Shown: positions 22,338 to 31,045, numbered from the stretch's first letter. The stretch: DNA of 41,432 nucleotides from a virus (IMGVR_UViG_3300008267_011268:1-41432), one strand, 5' to 3'. Notes: generated by a model not told the origin, from the sequence alone. Program-made: numbers and translations.

Positions 22338-23100
22338 CTTTTATTACCTTATAAATTGTTTTATATCTTTTCATTGCGTTCCGAATATCTTTAGTACCTA
22401 AGGCAGTTATTTCTCGCATATAATAAAGTATTAAATTTTTATTATACTTGTTAGTAGCCTCTTGACCCTGAAATATATTTTCCCAATTTTCTAAAATCGA
22501 TATTAGAGCGTTGCCCACTTTAATCTCATTTTCGGTTAGTATTTTATTTTCCAATTCAATTCTAATGGATTCACATATTTCATAAATTAAACTGTTTAAA
22601 TCTACTTCAGTACCATCAATTTCGTAAGAATATTCTTCATTTTCTTCTAAATCAGAAGAAACATCTTCATATGAAATTAAAGTTTTTAATTTTTTATCAT
22701 CTTTTATAATTTTACCTAAAAGATAATGTTTACATATTGTACCGTAATAAGAGTAAGATTTTTTACCCTTAGAAGGTTTAAATTTATGAAATTTAACCAT
22801 TAAAAAAGAAAGGGTATCAGAGTGTAAATCTTCGAAAGTCATATTTTTAGAATATAGTTTATACCTTCTAATAATACTTTCTATCATTTTATCTAAAGGA
22901 GCTTGTAAATAAAGTTTGTAAATTTCATTTCTTCTAAACTCATCTTTTGTCGAGCCAGTCCATCGAAAACCCTCCAAAGTTGAAGGATCTTCGATTAACC
23001 CACCTAAAGATAAAAATTCTTTAACTGCGGTTTCTTCCACTTGACCAAAATAAGGATCTTTTTGTGGCTTTCTACCTCTCTTTTTTTCTTCTATTGACAT
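22324..23100 (-). CDS. Late-transcription sigma factor (gp55-like)
   Basis: Redirects host RNA polymerase to late promoters. Residues about 70-135 look like sigma region 2: IIRRYKLYSKNMTFEDLHSD, then TLSFLMVKFHKFKPSKGKKS and YSYYGTICKHYLLGKIIKDD. This is the pattern of T4 gp55 and of sigma-70 core-binding/-10 helices. The C-terminal part (ITALGTKDIRNAMKRYKTIY) looks like a helix-turn-helix. The N-terminus is basic (KKRGRKPQKDPY). At 258 aa it is longer than T4 gp55 (185). I do not see a typical hydrophobic sliding-clamp-binding C-terminus; it ends VIKDGGL. It overlaps the upstream glycosyltransferase stop by one base. Confidence 0.85.
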   Translation of the reverse strand: MSIEEKKRGRKPQKDPYFGQVEETAVKEFLSLGGLIEDPSTLEGFRWTGSTKDEFRRNEIYKLYLQAPLDKMIESIIRRYKLYSKNMTFEDLHSDTLSFLMVKFHKFKPSKGKKSYSYYGTICKHYLLGKIIKDDKKLKTLISYEDVSSDLEENEEYSYEIDGTEVDLNSLIYEICESIRIELENKILTENEIKVGNALISILENWENIFQGQEATNKYNKNLILYYMREITALGTKDIRNAMKRYKTIYKVIKDGGL

Positions 23101-23903
23101 TATTGTATTGTCGAAGTTTCTCTGTCATATTTTATTCCTCTGTCGGCTTTAAAATAACATTCTTTACGACTGGTATTATACCAAAATCTTGCTTCAAGGG
23201 CATCAATCTTATCTGATTCATTATTATAATAATTAAAGAATAAAGAATCTTCTCTCATATTTGTTTTCTTATACCCTAATTTCGGTAATGTCATCATTTT
23301 TTTATCGTAATAAGACATTCTTAATAAGAATTCATAAACAAAATGTAATTTAATACTAGGTTTTAAACCACCAACCGCTTTAAAAGATTCTACTTTAATA
23401 ACGGCCCCAGATAGTTGAAAATTTGGGAAATTTAATAATGCATCATTATCCAAGAAACCTAATTTATCTGAAAAGTCTTTTGCCCAAACGGGTTCGTTGG
23501 TGAAGTGTAGAAATCTGCCTTCAACATTAACGTCTAAAACAATAGGTAAAAACACATCAACATCGTCATAAGCTTGAATGTATTTTTGTACATTATCAAA
23601 CCATATTTTTGAGTACTCATCATCAACTTCTAAAATTGAAAAGTATTCTGTTTTAGTATTTTCAACTCCTAGGTTTACTTGGGAACAAAAATCTGTTTCA
23701 CCTTCATTATTAATATAAACTACTTCAACACCTTCAATTTTAATATCAACCTCAACTTCTTTTGGTTTTACTACTAATAAAGTTTCTGGTTTAACTTTTT
23801 GTGTCTCAACACTTTTAACCGCTTTTTCTAAATAAGAATTAACATCTTCATTTATTTTATGGACAGGTAATATAACCGTTGTTTTTGTTTTAATTTCTGA
23901 CAT
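23100..23903 (-). CDS. Glycosyltransferase family 2-like
   Basis: GT-A fold enzyme expected to move a sugar from a nucleotide donor. Visible: TVILPVHKINEDVNSYLEKA (N-terminal strand-helix of GT2), a central YFSILEVDDEYS with the acidic metal site, and FQLSGAVIKVESFKAVGGLK typical of the acceptor half. The start at 23903 is favoured by its A-rich leader (aaataaatATG); an ATG at 23924 overlapping the upstream gene is the alternative. No membrane helix. It lies in the same reverse unit as the late sigma factor. Confidence 0.8.
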   Translation of the reverse strand: MSEIKTKTTVILPVHKINEDVNSYLEKAVKSVETQKVKPETLLVVKPKEVEVDIKIEGVEVVYINNEGETDFCSQVNLGVENTKTEYFSILEVDDEYSKIWFDNVQKYIQAYDDVDVFLPIVLDVNVEGRFLHFTNEPVWAKDFSDKLGFLDNDALLNFPNFQLSGAVIKVESFKAVGGLKPSIKLHFVYEFLLRMSYYDKKMMTLPKLGYKKTNMREDSLFFNYYNNESDKIDALEARFWYNTSRKECYFKADRGIKYDRETSTIQ

Positions 23904-23913
23904 ATTATTTATT

Positions 23914-24990
23914 TTATTGTTCAATATTATTAGCTAACTCAACATTCTCTACAGGTAGGTTAGATTTTAACTCTTCAATTCTTTCTTGGATTATTTTTCC
24001 ATAAATTTCGGTTATTTTTTCTTTTTGTTCTTCACATGAATAAGACTCTTTTAATTTAGTCATTTCTTCATAAAGCTCCTGTGGTTCACTATCTTCTAAC
24101 CAAGCTTGGAAATAATTCGCGATTAAATCGGCTATCATTACAGGGTCGTGTGTCCAAAGACCGTTTTTATCAGACATCCATTCAGGTACCATGTCTGGTA
24201 CTAAACCTAAAACTGGTACGTCAGATTTAATAGCCTCTAAAGGAAAAGTCCCGAAAGAAGAAACTCTATCAACCCAAACTGCTAAACATGATTCTGCTAA
24301 AGATTTCGCAAAAGTTTCTCTAGGTAAACCTCTCATATCACGGAATGAAACCCATTTAAGGTGTGGAAATCTTAAATAAAATGCTTTGTAAATTTTAACC
24401 AAATCTCTTTGGTCGCGAGTATAAATAGATATAATAGGTTTTTTTGGTTTATCGGATGGTTTAAAATACTTTGGTATGCTAACAGGGATAACCTCAGCTT
24501 TTATTCTTTTAGAAAACAAATTTTCAACGTATTCTTTTTGTTTTTCACTAGTGGTAATCACATCTCTAATACCGTAATCAGTCCAACTTTTACCTGGTAC
24601 TAACATTTCAAAAATGTAATCGTAAGATTGTACAAAAACGATTCTTTTACTAGGTAACTTCGCTGTTTGTTCCATAACATTAGCAAAAATTTCTGGAATA
24701 ATAATAAAATCGTGTGTGTTAACTTTAAGTTGCTGACTTTCAATAGAAACATGTGGTATATCACTATAACCTTCACCTAAAGATTCGGCAATCGGTGTAT
24801 AATCATTTTTTTCATGTAAAATTTGGGCGTCATAACCTAATTCACGTAATACTTTAGCGTGTTCATAAATGTTGGCTACACTTGCAATAGTGTTACCTTT
24901 AGTATCCATTACAAAGAAAAAGATTTTAAAATCTTTTTTTTCCAGTTTAGATACAGATTCTTCAATTAAATTTTTGATGTCATTTTCCAT
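23914..24990 (-). CDS. GT-B glycosyltransferase (GT4-like)
   Basis: 358 aa with the two Rossmann halves of a GT-B enzyme. The N-terminal half has IASVANIYEHAKVLRELGYD and HDFIIIPEIFANVM. The C-terminal half has KPIISIYTRDQRDLVKIYKA and the donor-binding pattern SSFGTFPLEAIKSDVPVLGL, with the Glu of the retaining GT4 type E-x7-E region only partly conserved. No membrane segment. Adjacent to the GT2-like gene, so the pair may act in sequence on one glycan. Confidence 0.78.
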   Translation of the reverse strand: MENDIKNLIEESVSKLEKKDFKIFFFVMDTKGNTIASVANIYEHAKVLRELGYDAQILHEKNDYTPIAESLGEGYSDIPHVSIESQQLKVNTHDFIIIPEIFANVMEQTAKLPSKRIVFVQSYDYIFEMLVPGKSWTDYGIRDVITTSEKQKEYVENLFSKRIKAEVIPVSIPKYFKPSDKPKKPIISIYTRDQRDLVKIYKAFYLRFPHLKWVSFRDMRGLPRETFAKSLAESCLAVWVDRVSSFGTFPLEAIKSDVPVLGLVPDMVPEWMSDKNGLWTHDPVMIADLIANYFQAWLEDSEPQELYEEMTKLKESYSCEEQKEKITEIYGKIIQERIEELKSNLPVENVELANNIEQ

Positions 24991-25342
24991 TTTCTTCTTT
25001 TATTATTTTGTTTTTTATTAATGTGTTAAAAGATAGTCTGAACGGTATTGATAATTGTTCAGCTAATTTAGTCGGGCCCATCGCCTCATCTACGACTGAA
25101 GTCTCATTTAAAATAGATTCAATCATTATTTTTAAAACTTCCCATTTAGCAACGTCAATTACTTGTGTATACATGTTTTCGTCAGTTTCTTTATTAACTT
25201 CAGATTCAGTTTCACTAAATATATCATCAATGCTTTCAGGTTTTTCAATTCGGATACACTGACTTAGTTCTTCTAAGTCAATATAATAGTTATTACCAGC
25301 TATCGCAAATAATTCCGGTTCTTGCTTAAGATTTTTACCCAT
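24980..25342 (-). CDS. Hypothetical acidic protein, 120 aa
   Basis: Acidic (ESIDDIFSETESEVNKETDE), with a short N-terminal beta hairpin (NNYYIDLEELSQCI) and a C-terminal helical half (KWEVLKIMIESILNE; PFRLSFNTLIKNKIIKEE). Small proteins of this design occur near PhoH and glycosyltransferases in T4-like phages as far as I recall; the function is unknown. Overlaps the GT-B gene by 11 bases. Confidence 0.6.
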   Translation of the reverse strand: MGKNLKQEPELFAIAGNNYYIDLEELSQCIRIEKPESIDDIFSETESEVNKETDENMYTQVIDVAKWEVLKIMIESILNETSVVDEAMGPTKLAEQLSIPFRLSFNTLIKNKIIKEENGK

Positions 25343-25378
25343 AATTTAATTTTATATATTAATGCTTATAAGTAAACA

Positions 25379-26047
25379 TTAATTAAAGATATCTAGACCT
25401 ATTAATTCTTTTACACTTTTAATTGTGTAATCAGACGGGATTTCTTCGTTGAAAGGTCTTTCTATTTTAATAACTTTTTTGTTTTCGGGTTTTGATTTTA
25501 AAATTTCAGGATGATCGGTAATCATAATATCAACATAGTTCCAACAATCGGTTGTGCCCATAGTAAACTTTAAATCTTGAATCATACAACCAGTTTTTGA
25601 TAGAAAAAATAATGTAGATGGTACGCTACGACCTGCCTCACGACTTGTTATAATTAATTGGTGTTCTTTTTTAAGAATTTTAAGGTGTAATTCTAAATCA
25701 TTAATCGATTGTACAGCGCCATCAATAACTTCGTCGGCGTAACCAAAAATTTCAAGACAACATTTATCATAAACAAAATCTTCAACAGTTATTTCATCTT
25801 CCTGTACTTGTTTAACATCTTGACTTTCAACTGAACTTAATAAAAATTCTTTTTCATTAAAACCAGGGTTAAATTCAATTTCATTTTTAACAACTTCTTC
25901 TTGTGGGAACCAAAGCCATTTTTCTAAATCATAATCTAAAACTTGAACTTCTTGTCCATCTTCAGGATTAAAATATTTGGTATGTATTTTTTCAATTCTA
26001 CCAAAAAAATCACGTAATACACCGTTAACTGAAACACCTATTCTCAT
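25379..26047 (-). CDS. HAD-like fold protein with degenerate catalytic motif
   Basis: 222 aa. The N-terminus MRIGVSVNGVLRDFF aligns with HAD motif I (D-x-D-G-V/T-L), but both Asp positions are replaced by Ser and Asn. Motif II is seen as LIITSREAGRSVPSTLFFLS (about 128-147), and a motif III/IV-like region as VDIMITDHPEILKSKP (about 172-187), with a possible Asp. A loop of about 80 acidic residues is inserted between motifs I and II. If the fold is right the protein is probably not a phosphatase and may be a binding or regulatory derivative. Coupled to PhoH by TAATG. Confidence 0.6.
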   Translation of the reverse strand: MRIGVSVNGVLRDFFGRIEKIHTKYFNPEDGQEVQVLDYDLEKWLWFPQEEVVKNEIEFNPGFNEKEFLLSSVESQDVKQVQEDEITVEDFVYDKCCLEIFGYADEVIDGAVQSINDLELHLKILKKEHQLIITSREAGRSVPSTLFFLSKTGCMIQDLKFTMGTTDCWNYVDIMITDHPEILKSKPENKKVIKIERPFNEEIPSDYTIKSVKELIGLDIFN

Positions 26048-26853
26048 TAGTCTTTTAAAATTTGTTTTTTAGTTACATTATTAATTTTATCTTCTTCAAT
26101 TTGGTCGAAAATATCTTCAATAATCTTGATGATTGGATTACGAACAATATCTTCTTGATTTCTAAGTTCTACAATACCAAAACTTTCTTTTTCTTTAAAA
26201 CGTTCTATAACAACTTCTAAAGAACTTTCTTTTTTGTTACGGATATCTTTTTGTTTAATATCACCTAAAATAATCATTTTTGAATTTTCACCAATACGAG
26301 TCATAAGAGTTCTCATATTATCTATGGAGATATTTTGTGCCTCATCCATAATAATAATCGAGTTGTCAATACTACGACCTCTAACATAAGCAATCGGTTT
26401 GATTTCAATATACTTCATTTCACGGAGTTTTGATGTTAAATGTTCGCCAATAATTTTATTAAAATTATCTAAAAACGAATCCATAAATGGTTCCATCTTT
26501 TCTTCCATCGTACCTTTTAAGAAACCAATTTCTTCATCTTTTAAAGTTGTCACAGATTTAACAAGAATGATTTTTTTAAAAGGTGTTTCATGATTTTTTA
26601 ACAACTTTAAAGCTTCAGCACATGCAAGAAACGTCTTTCCTGTACCAGGAAATCCAGAAGCAATCACAATTTCTTTTTCTTTTATTGACTGTAATAACTT
26701 TTTTTGATTTTCAGTTTTTGGTTTAACATCTATTTTTATCTGAGTAAAAATATTGTTACTAACGTTATTCTCGGATTTTCGAGTAATATTGAAAGACTCG
26801 ATTGATTCGATATCTTCTTGTGTTAGTTTTTTATTGCTTCTTCTTTTAGTCAT
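26047..26853 (-). CDS. phoH: PhoH-like P-loop ATPase
   Basis: RecA-like ATPase of the PhoH family, common in T4-like and marine phages; its exact role there is unresolved, with RNA metabolism or phosphate stress suggested. Walker A is ASGFPGTGKTFLA (about 65-77), Walker B is SIIIMDEAQNIS (about 164-176), and a following TRIGENSKMIILGDIKQKD carries the sensor/GD-x-x-Q region. Length is 268 aa, typical of the short phage form. An N-terminal basic, Gln/Ser-rich tail precedes the domain. It heads the reverse unit containing the HAD-like, glycosyltransferase and sigma genes, with no obvious host-type promoter. Confidence 0.92.
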   Translation of the reverse strand: MTKRRSNKKLTQEDIESIESFNITRKSENNVSNNIFTQIKIDVKPKTENQKKLLQSIKEKEIVIASGFPGTGKTFLACAEALKLLKNHETPFKKIILVKSVTTLKDEEIGFLKGTMEEKMEPFMDSFLDNFNKIIGEHLTSKLREMKYIEIKPIAYVRGRSIDNSIIIMDEAQNISIDNMRTLMTRIGENSKMIILGDIKQKDIRNKKESSLEVVIERFKEKESFGIVELRNQEDIVRNPIIKIIEDIFDQIEEDKINNVTKKQILKD

Positions 26854-26883
26854 TTACTTAATTTTTATACAAAATGAAATACA

Positions 26884-27645
26884 TTATCTTTTTAACATTA
26901 TATGTGGTTTTTGCATTTTATGTGGACGTAATAAATAATCATAAAACCATGTATTTTCATCTTCCGTAGTTATTTGTTCCCAACAATGGTTAATATTTGT
27001 AAAATATAAGGCTAATATACCCTGATCGTTTGTTATCGATATTTTAACTTCTTCCGTTAATTCTAATATATTTTTGTAAGTATCATCATTTATGATATTA
27101 GTATCAAATAACATAATAGTTGTTTGTGGATAATCAATATCTAAATTGAATTTTTTAGTTAAATTCTCAAATAAAGGATTTTCTGAATCAAATTGTATTC
27201 TTAATTTCCGCTCATATGTGTGATATGCGTCAGAGTGAGCTAATAATTTATTTTCTTTTTTTGAATTAATTATGGGTTGTATTGGGTGCATAATTTTAAT
27301 CCCTGAATCTATGTAAAACACATAATCCCATTGTTTAAAAAATTTATTAAAAAGATGTAATTTGTGATATTGAAACTTTTTATCGGACCAAAATTTGTCC
27401 CTTTTTATTGAATAAAACTTATCTAAAAAATCTTCACTAAATTGAATGTTTTCAAAATGTTTTATTATAACCCCACTCAATAATGGGTGATTTAGTTTAT
27501 CTGAATTTAGTAAATCATCACCAATAACCAAACAAATATCACCCTCGTATTTCCCAAAATCTTTTAGTTGTGTTAGTGTTTGTATCATTTGGTCGAAATA
27601 TAAATTATCGCAAAGTAATGTGACACAAATTTTTTTATCTATCAT
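26884..27645 (-). CDS. Glycosyltransferase, GT8-like GT-A fold
   Basis: 253 aa. Starts ICVTLLCDNLYFDQMIQTLT, then RDKFWSDKKFQYHKLHLFNK and FFKQWDYVFYIDSGIKIMHP, where the D-S-G takes the place of the D-x-D metal site of GT8-type enzymes. The pattern 'YHKLHLFNK...DYVFYID-G' is typical of this superfamily. Ends with QGILALYFTNINHCW. First gene of the large reverse glycan locus when read from the sigma/PhoH block; there is a 64-base gap to the next gene, with no recognisable terminator. Confidence 0.72.
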   Translation of the reverse strand: MIDKKICVTLLCDNLYFDQMIQTLTQLKDFGKYEGDICLVIGDDLLNSDKLNHPLLSGVIIKHFENIQFSEDFLDKFYSIKRDKFWSDKKFQYHKLHLFNKFFKQWDYVFYIDSGIKIMHPIQPIINSKKENKLLAHSDAYHTYERKLRIQFDSENPLFENLTKKFNLDIDYPQTTIMLFDTNIINDDTYKNILELTEEVKISITNDQGILALYFTNINHCWEQITTEDENTWFYDYLLRPHKMQKPHIMLKR

Positions 27646-27708
27646 ATCGAAATTATTTTTTTATAAGATAACTATAGTCATATATTATTTTTTGTGTAGT
27701 TTACGTTT

Positions 27709-29286
27709 TCACCCCATAATTTTTTTATTAAAATGCTCCAACCAATAATTATATGTTTTATAATCATTAGGGGTACCCCAACAAATATAATTTTTAACTT
27801 CAAAAACCTTAACTTTTAACCCAGCTTTTATGTTTTGGTTCAACACATCATCAACATAAAACTCACCATTTGTTTTAATATTTTTTTTATAATTAAGACT
27901 TAACCCATCTATGAAATATTGGCCTTTTCTAAAAAACATGGTACCTATAATAGCGTGTGTTTTAAGTGGGTCATCATAAATAAAATTTTTACAAGACACA
28001 TGTTTAACAAACCCTTCAGAATCAACATCTAACCAAGCGTACGCATTTGGGTTATTTTTACTGGCTTGGTTATTTCTAAAGGTCCAAACTATTATATCTA
28101 TTGTTTCGTCAGATACTAATTCTAAATATTTTTCTGTATCATAATAAACACCGTTATCACAAGCCGAAATGAATATTGGGTTTTCTAAATCTACGTTAAA
28201 ACGTCTAATACCTAGTTCACAAGTACAAGCCTGTCCCTCTGTAGTGTCTTTAATTTCTAATACATTACAATTTTTATAATGTGACATAAGAAGTGAGTCA
28301 ATATTAAAATTTTTTACATGATCGTGTAAACAAATAAAATAATTATTATCTGATTGAGGTAAACAGTCAACAGCCTGAATTATCATTGGTTTACCGTTAA
28401 CATTAATTAAAGGTTTTGGTATTAAGTACCCTTCATCAACAAAACGACTTCCTTTACCGGCCATTGGTAATATTAATGTGGTATTTGGTGGGTTTAAAAT
28501 AGTTGGTTGTTTGTGTTTAATATTAGAAAAATATTCTGACCAACCTCTATATATTTCCAAATCATAAGGTGTACCCCATTGTAACATTTTATCAATTTCA
28601 AAAACACTAACCTTTAATCCGTCACTAACCATTTTATTATAGGTCAAACTACAATAATATTCACCATTTATTGACGCGTCCCTATCTATTAAATCTTTGA
28701 AGTATTTTTTCATAACACCACCGTTCTTATAGTAATATGTACCATTAGAGGCGTACTCTTTCATTTTATCATTGGTAAAAGGTTCTTTCTCTTTTATTTG
28801 TTCTAAATAGCCGTTATTATCTAATTTACAAAACGCGTAATTGTCCGAACCCAACATATGTGGGTGGAAACCGATATAACAAGGTATTGAGCCATCTACG
28901 TCATCAGTTCTAACTTTATCCAAGAATTTTTTAAAGTCCCAAGAAGTCCCGTAATCACAATAACTAACAATAACCTCCTTATCATCATCAATGTAATCAA
29001 ATATTTGCCTTATAGCATCAACGGGTCCTTTACGATTTTCATTAGGCACCCAATAAATTTTACTGTTGGGAGCTATTTGTGTTAATACATTAATTAAATT
29101 TTCGTTTTTATGGACTTCGTTACAAATAAATGTAATATCGGTAATATTCGGAAATAACCTTATTACATGTTCTATTATTGGTTTATTGTCTACTACTATT
29201 AGTGGTTTTGGTTCTATATACCCGGCCTCCAAAAACCTTCTGCCTATACCTGACATTGGTATTATTAATTGTATATCTTTTTCCAT
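27709..29286 (-). CDS. Tandem sugar nucleotidyltransferase (two fused NTP-transferase domains)
   Basis: 525 aa made of two homologous halves. Half 1 (about 1-255) begins IIPMSGIGRRFLEAGYIEPK and has VIVSYCDYGTSWD as its metal-binding Asp region. Half 2 (about 268-525) begins LILPMAGKGSRFVDEGYLIP and has IFISACDNGVYYD. Both keep the G-x-G-x-R-F and P-K-P-L signatures of enzymes that join NTP to a sugar or polyol phosphate. Both end with 'WGTP-D' (LQWGTPYDLE and ICWGTPNDYK). Both halves look intact, so two different activated donors are possible. It is divergently placed from the forward GT61 gene. Confidence 0.88.
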   Translation of the reverse strand: MEKDIQLIIPMSGIGRRFLEAGYIEPKPLIVVDNKPIIEHVIRLFPNITDITFICNEVHKNENLINVLTQIAPNSKIYWVPNENRKGPVDAIRQIFDYIDDDKEVIVSYCDYGTSWDFKKFLDKVRTDDVDGSIPCYIGFHPHMLGSDNYAFCKLDNNGYLEQIKEKEPFTNDKMKEYASNGTYYYKNGGVMKKYFKDLIDRDASINGEYYCSLTYNKMVSDGLKVSVFEIDKMLQWGTPYDLEIYRGWSEYFSNIKHKQPTILNPPNTTLILPMAGKGSRFVDEGYLIPKPLINVNGKPMIIQAVDCLPQSDNNYFICLHDHVKNFNIDSLLMSHYKNCNVLEIKDTTEGQACTCELGIRRFNVDLENPIFISACDNGVYYDTEKYLELVSDETIDIIVWTFRNNQASKNNPNAYAWLDVDSEGFVKHVSCKNFIYDDPLKTHAIIGTMFFRKGQYFIDGLSLNYKKNIKTNGEFYVDDVLNQNIKAGLKVKVFEVKNYICWGTPNDYKTYNYWLEHFNKKIMG

Positions 29287-29302
29287 TTATTTTTATTTAA
29301 AA

Positions 29303-29311
29303 ATATTTATT
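29303..29311 (+). promoter_or_regulatory. Variant late-type motif (ATATTTATT) before the forward GT61 gene
   Basis: ATATTTATT, one base different from the recurrent motif, ends 18 bases before the ATG at 29330, in the divergent intergenic region. It may give this gene separate, late expression. Confidence 0.35.
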
Positions 29312-29329
29312 TTTAATAAAAATGTAAAT

Positions 29330-30592
29330 ATGAATATTAGAGAGATTACTGACTTAGAAAAAACTGTTTGGGTGGAAGGTTTACCGAACAAAAATACTGT
29401 TAGCACTTATTTAAGTAAGGACGTGAATGACAGGGATATTTTAATATCGTCCTTGAGAGATGTTCAATTTGTTGGTGATAATTTATTTTACCCAAATGTT
29501 ATGGCCCACTCTAATTTAGATGGTCAAACTTATAGGATTATTAGAGAGAAAACTATGTCGTTAGGTGATATAGTTTATCAGGGTGACATTAAATTATGTG
29601 AAGTCTCTAAAGTTGAGGGTACTCCCGTATTTTTTTTTGTATATAACACAGATAATTATTTTCACTTTGTATATGATACATTACCTTATTTAATTACTTA
29701 TAAAAAAATTAAAGAGTTCGATGTCTCAGTTAAATTACTAATGAACTATCCAAATAAACAGGCCAACAAATTTTACCGTTTTGTTAGTGAATTTCTTGAA
29801 TTATTCGGTATAGTAAGAGACGATATTTTAATAATTAATAACAATACTCAATATAGTCACGTATATAGTTCTAGTTCTTATACACACGACAATGATTCTA
29901 ACAAACCACCTAGAAATGAGATTTATGAATTATATAATGAATTAGTAAAAAAACACAAAAATCATTTTACTAATAACTTTGGTAAAAAAATATACATATC
30001 TAGACGTACTTGGTTACATAATGATTTAAGTAATATAGGTACTAATTACACCGACAGACGTAGGTTAGGGGTGGAGGATTCTGTAGTAGAATATTTAGAG
30101 TCTAAAGGTTTTGTTGAGATTTTTACTGAAAAATTAACCACGTTAGAGAAATTAGATTTATTTAGTAATGCCGAATATATAGTTGGTCCTATAGGTGGTG
30201 GTTTATGTAATGTATTGTTTTCACCTAAAGAAACTAAACTTTTAACACTAGTATCACCAACGTTTTTAGATGTAAATTATAGGTTTATGCATTGTTTAAA
30301 TCAAGTTGATAACGCATTATTTAATGATACAAAACACACAGAAGATGGTGAATTCAAGAATTTTATAAGAATAAAATGTGGTGACATAGTTGGTGAAATT
30401 TATGAAGTTAACGAGTCTACGGTAAAAATTAATTATACAAAAGAAAAAGTATCTGGGTGGAACTCACAGAATAATTTCGATACTATTGAGTTAGAAAAGG
30501 GTGTCTGTAAAAAGTTAGATGAAGGTTTGAACTCTTGTTGGACTTTGGATTTGGAGTCTTTTAAATTATCTATACAAACCCTTTTGTCTTAA
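29330..30592 (+). CDS. Glycosyltransferase, GT61 (DUF563) family
   Basis: 420 aa from the ATG at 29330; the frame opens further left (29066), but only as antisense of the nucleotidyltransferase gene. GT61 signatures: VFFFVYNTDNYFHFVYDTLP (about 96-115), KIYISRRTWL, and AEYIVGPIGGGLCNVLFSPK (about 284-303). A C-terminal 100-residue beta-rich extension follows, with DIVGEIYEVNESTVKINYTK. It is the only forward gene in the 14-kb glycan locus and converges on the GDPD-like gene with a 27-base overlap. GT61 enzymes include xylosyl- and N-acetylglucosaminyltransferases. Confidence 0.82.
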   Translation: MNIREITDLEKTVWVEGLPNKNTVSTYLSKDVNDRDILISSLRDVQFVGDNLFYPNVMAHSNLDGQTYRIIREKTMSLGDIVYQGDIKLCEVSKVEGTPVFFFVYNTDNYFHFVYDTLPYLITYKKIKEFDVSVKLLMNYPNKQANKFYRFVSEFLELFGIVRDDILIINNNTQYSHVYSSSSYTHDNDSNKPPRNEIYELYNELVKKHKNHFTNNFGKKIYISRRTWLHNDLSNIGTNYTDRRRLGVEDSVVEYLESKGFVEIFTEKLTTLEKLDLFSNAEYIVGPIGGGLCNVLFSPKETKLLTLVSPTFLDVNYRFMHCLNQVDNALFNDTKHTEDGEFKNFIRIKCGDIVGEIYEVNESTVKINYTKEKVSGWNSQNNFDTIELEKGVCKKLDEGLNSCWTLDLESFKLSIQTLLS

Positions 30593-31045
30593 ATCAAATT
30601 CAGCTAGTGAGATGTAATCTGTACAAACACCATAAACTATTACACCTTGGTAATTACGGACATCGTTATCACTCAACAGTGGGATAATACATTGGGTATC
30701 CAACCTCATATTCAAATCATGTACCCAAATATGGTTTGTACTAGTTAGAACAAAAGAATCTGATGTGTGGCAAAAATACATAAAACCCTTGTTTAGTTCG
30801 CCTAGTCTAGAAGCTGCTCCCAAATTTTTACAGTGAAACCAAATTTTATCTTTTCTTAATTCCATCCATTTTTCTGTTATCTCATAATTTGGTGTGTCGT
30901 GACCTAAGTAAAATTTACCGTCAATATAATTAACATCCACCTCAACCTCATAACCTAATGATATAGCCGTGTCGATATAGGATGGTGTGTTTTCTCTAAG
31001 TGTGTTAGGCCCTACAATGTTTCCTCTATGTGATATTAATTTCAT
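30566..31045 (-). CDS. GDPD-like (glycerophosphodiesterase fold) protein
   Basis: 159 aa with KLISHRGNIVGPNTLRENTP, a catalytic HRG signature, VEVDVNYIDGKFYLGHD (E-x-D and the second His), then WFHCKNLG. This is the pattern of glycerophosphodiester phosphodiesterases and of similar small proteins in polysaccharide loci. It is shorter than full GDPD enzymes (about 240), so it may be a minimal or specialised enzyme acting on a glycerol-phosphate or polyol-phosphate group. Its start overlaps the stop of the HAD gene by four bases. Confidence 0.75.
   Translation of the reverse strand: MKLISHRGNIVGPNTLRENTPSYIDTAISLGYEVEVDVNYIDGKFYLGHDTPNYEITEKWMELRKDKIWFHCKNLGAASRLGELNKGFMYFCHTSDSFVLTSTNHIWVHDLNMRLDTQCIIPLLSDNDVRNYQGVIVYGVCTDYISLAEFDLRQKGLYR

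Noticed and set aside
29066-29329. Longer N-terminus for the forward GT61 protein
   Set aside because: This part is antisense to the nucleotidyltransferase gene and has no A-rich start; the ATG at 29330 begins a protein with normal GT61 layout.
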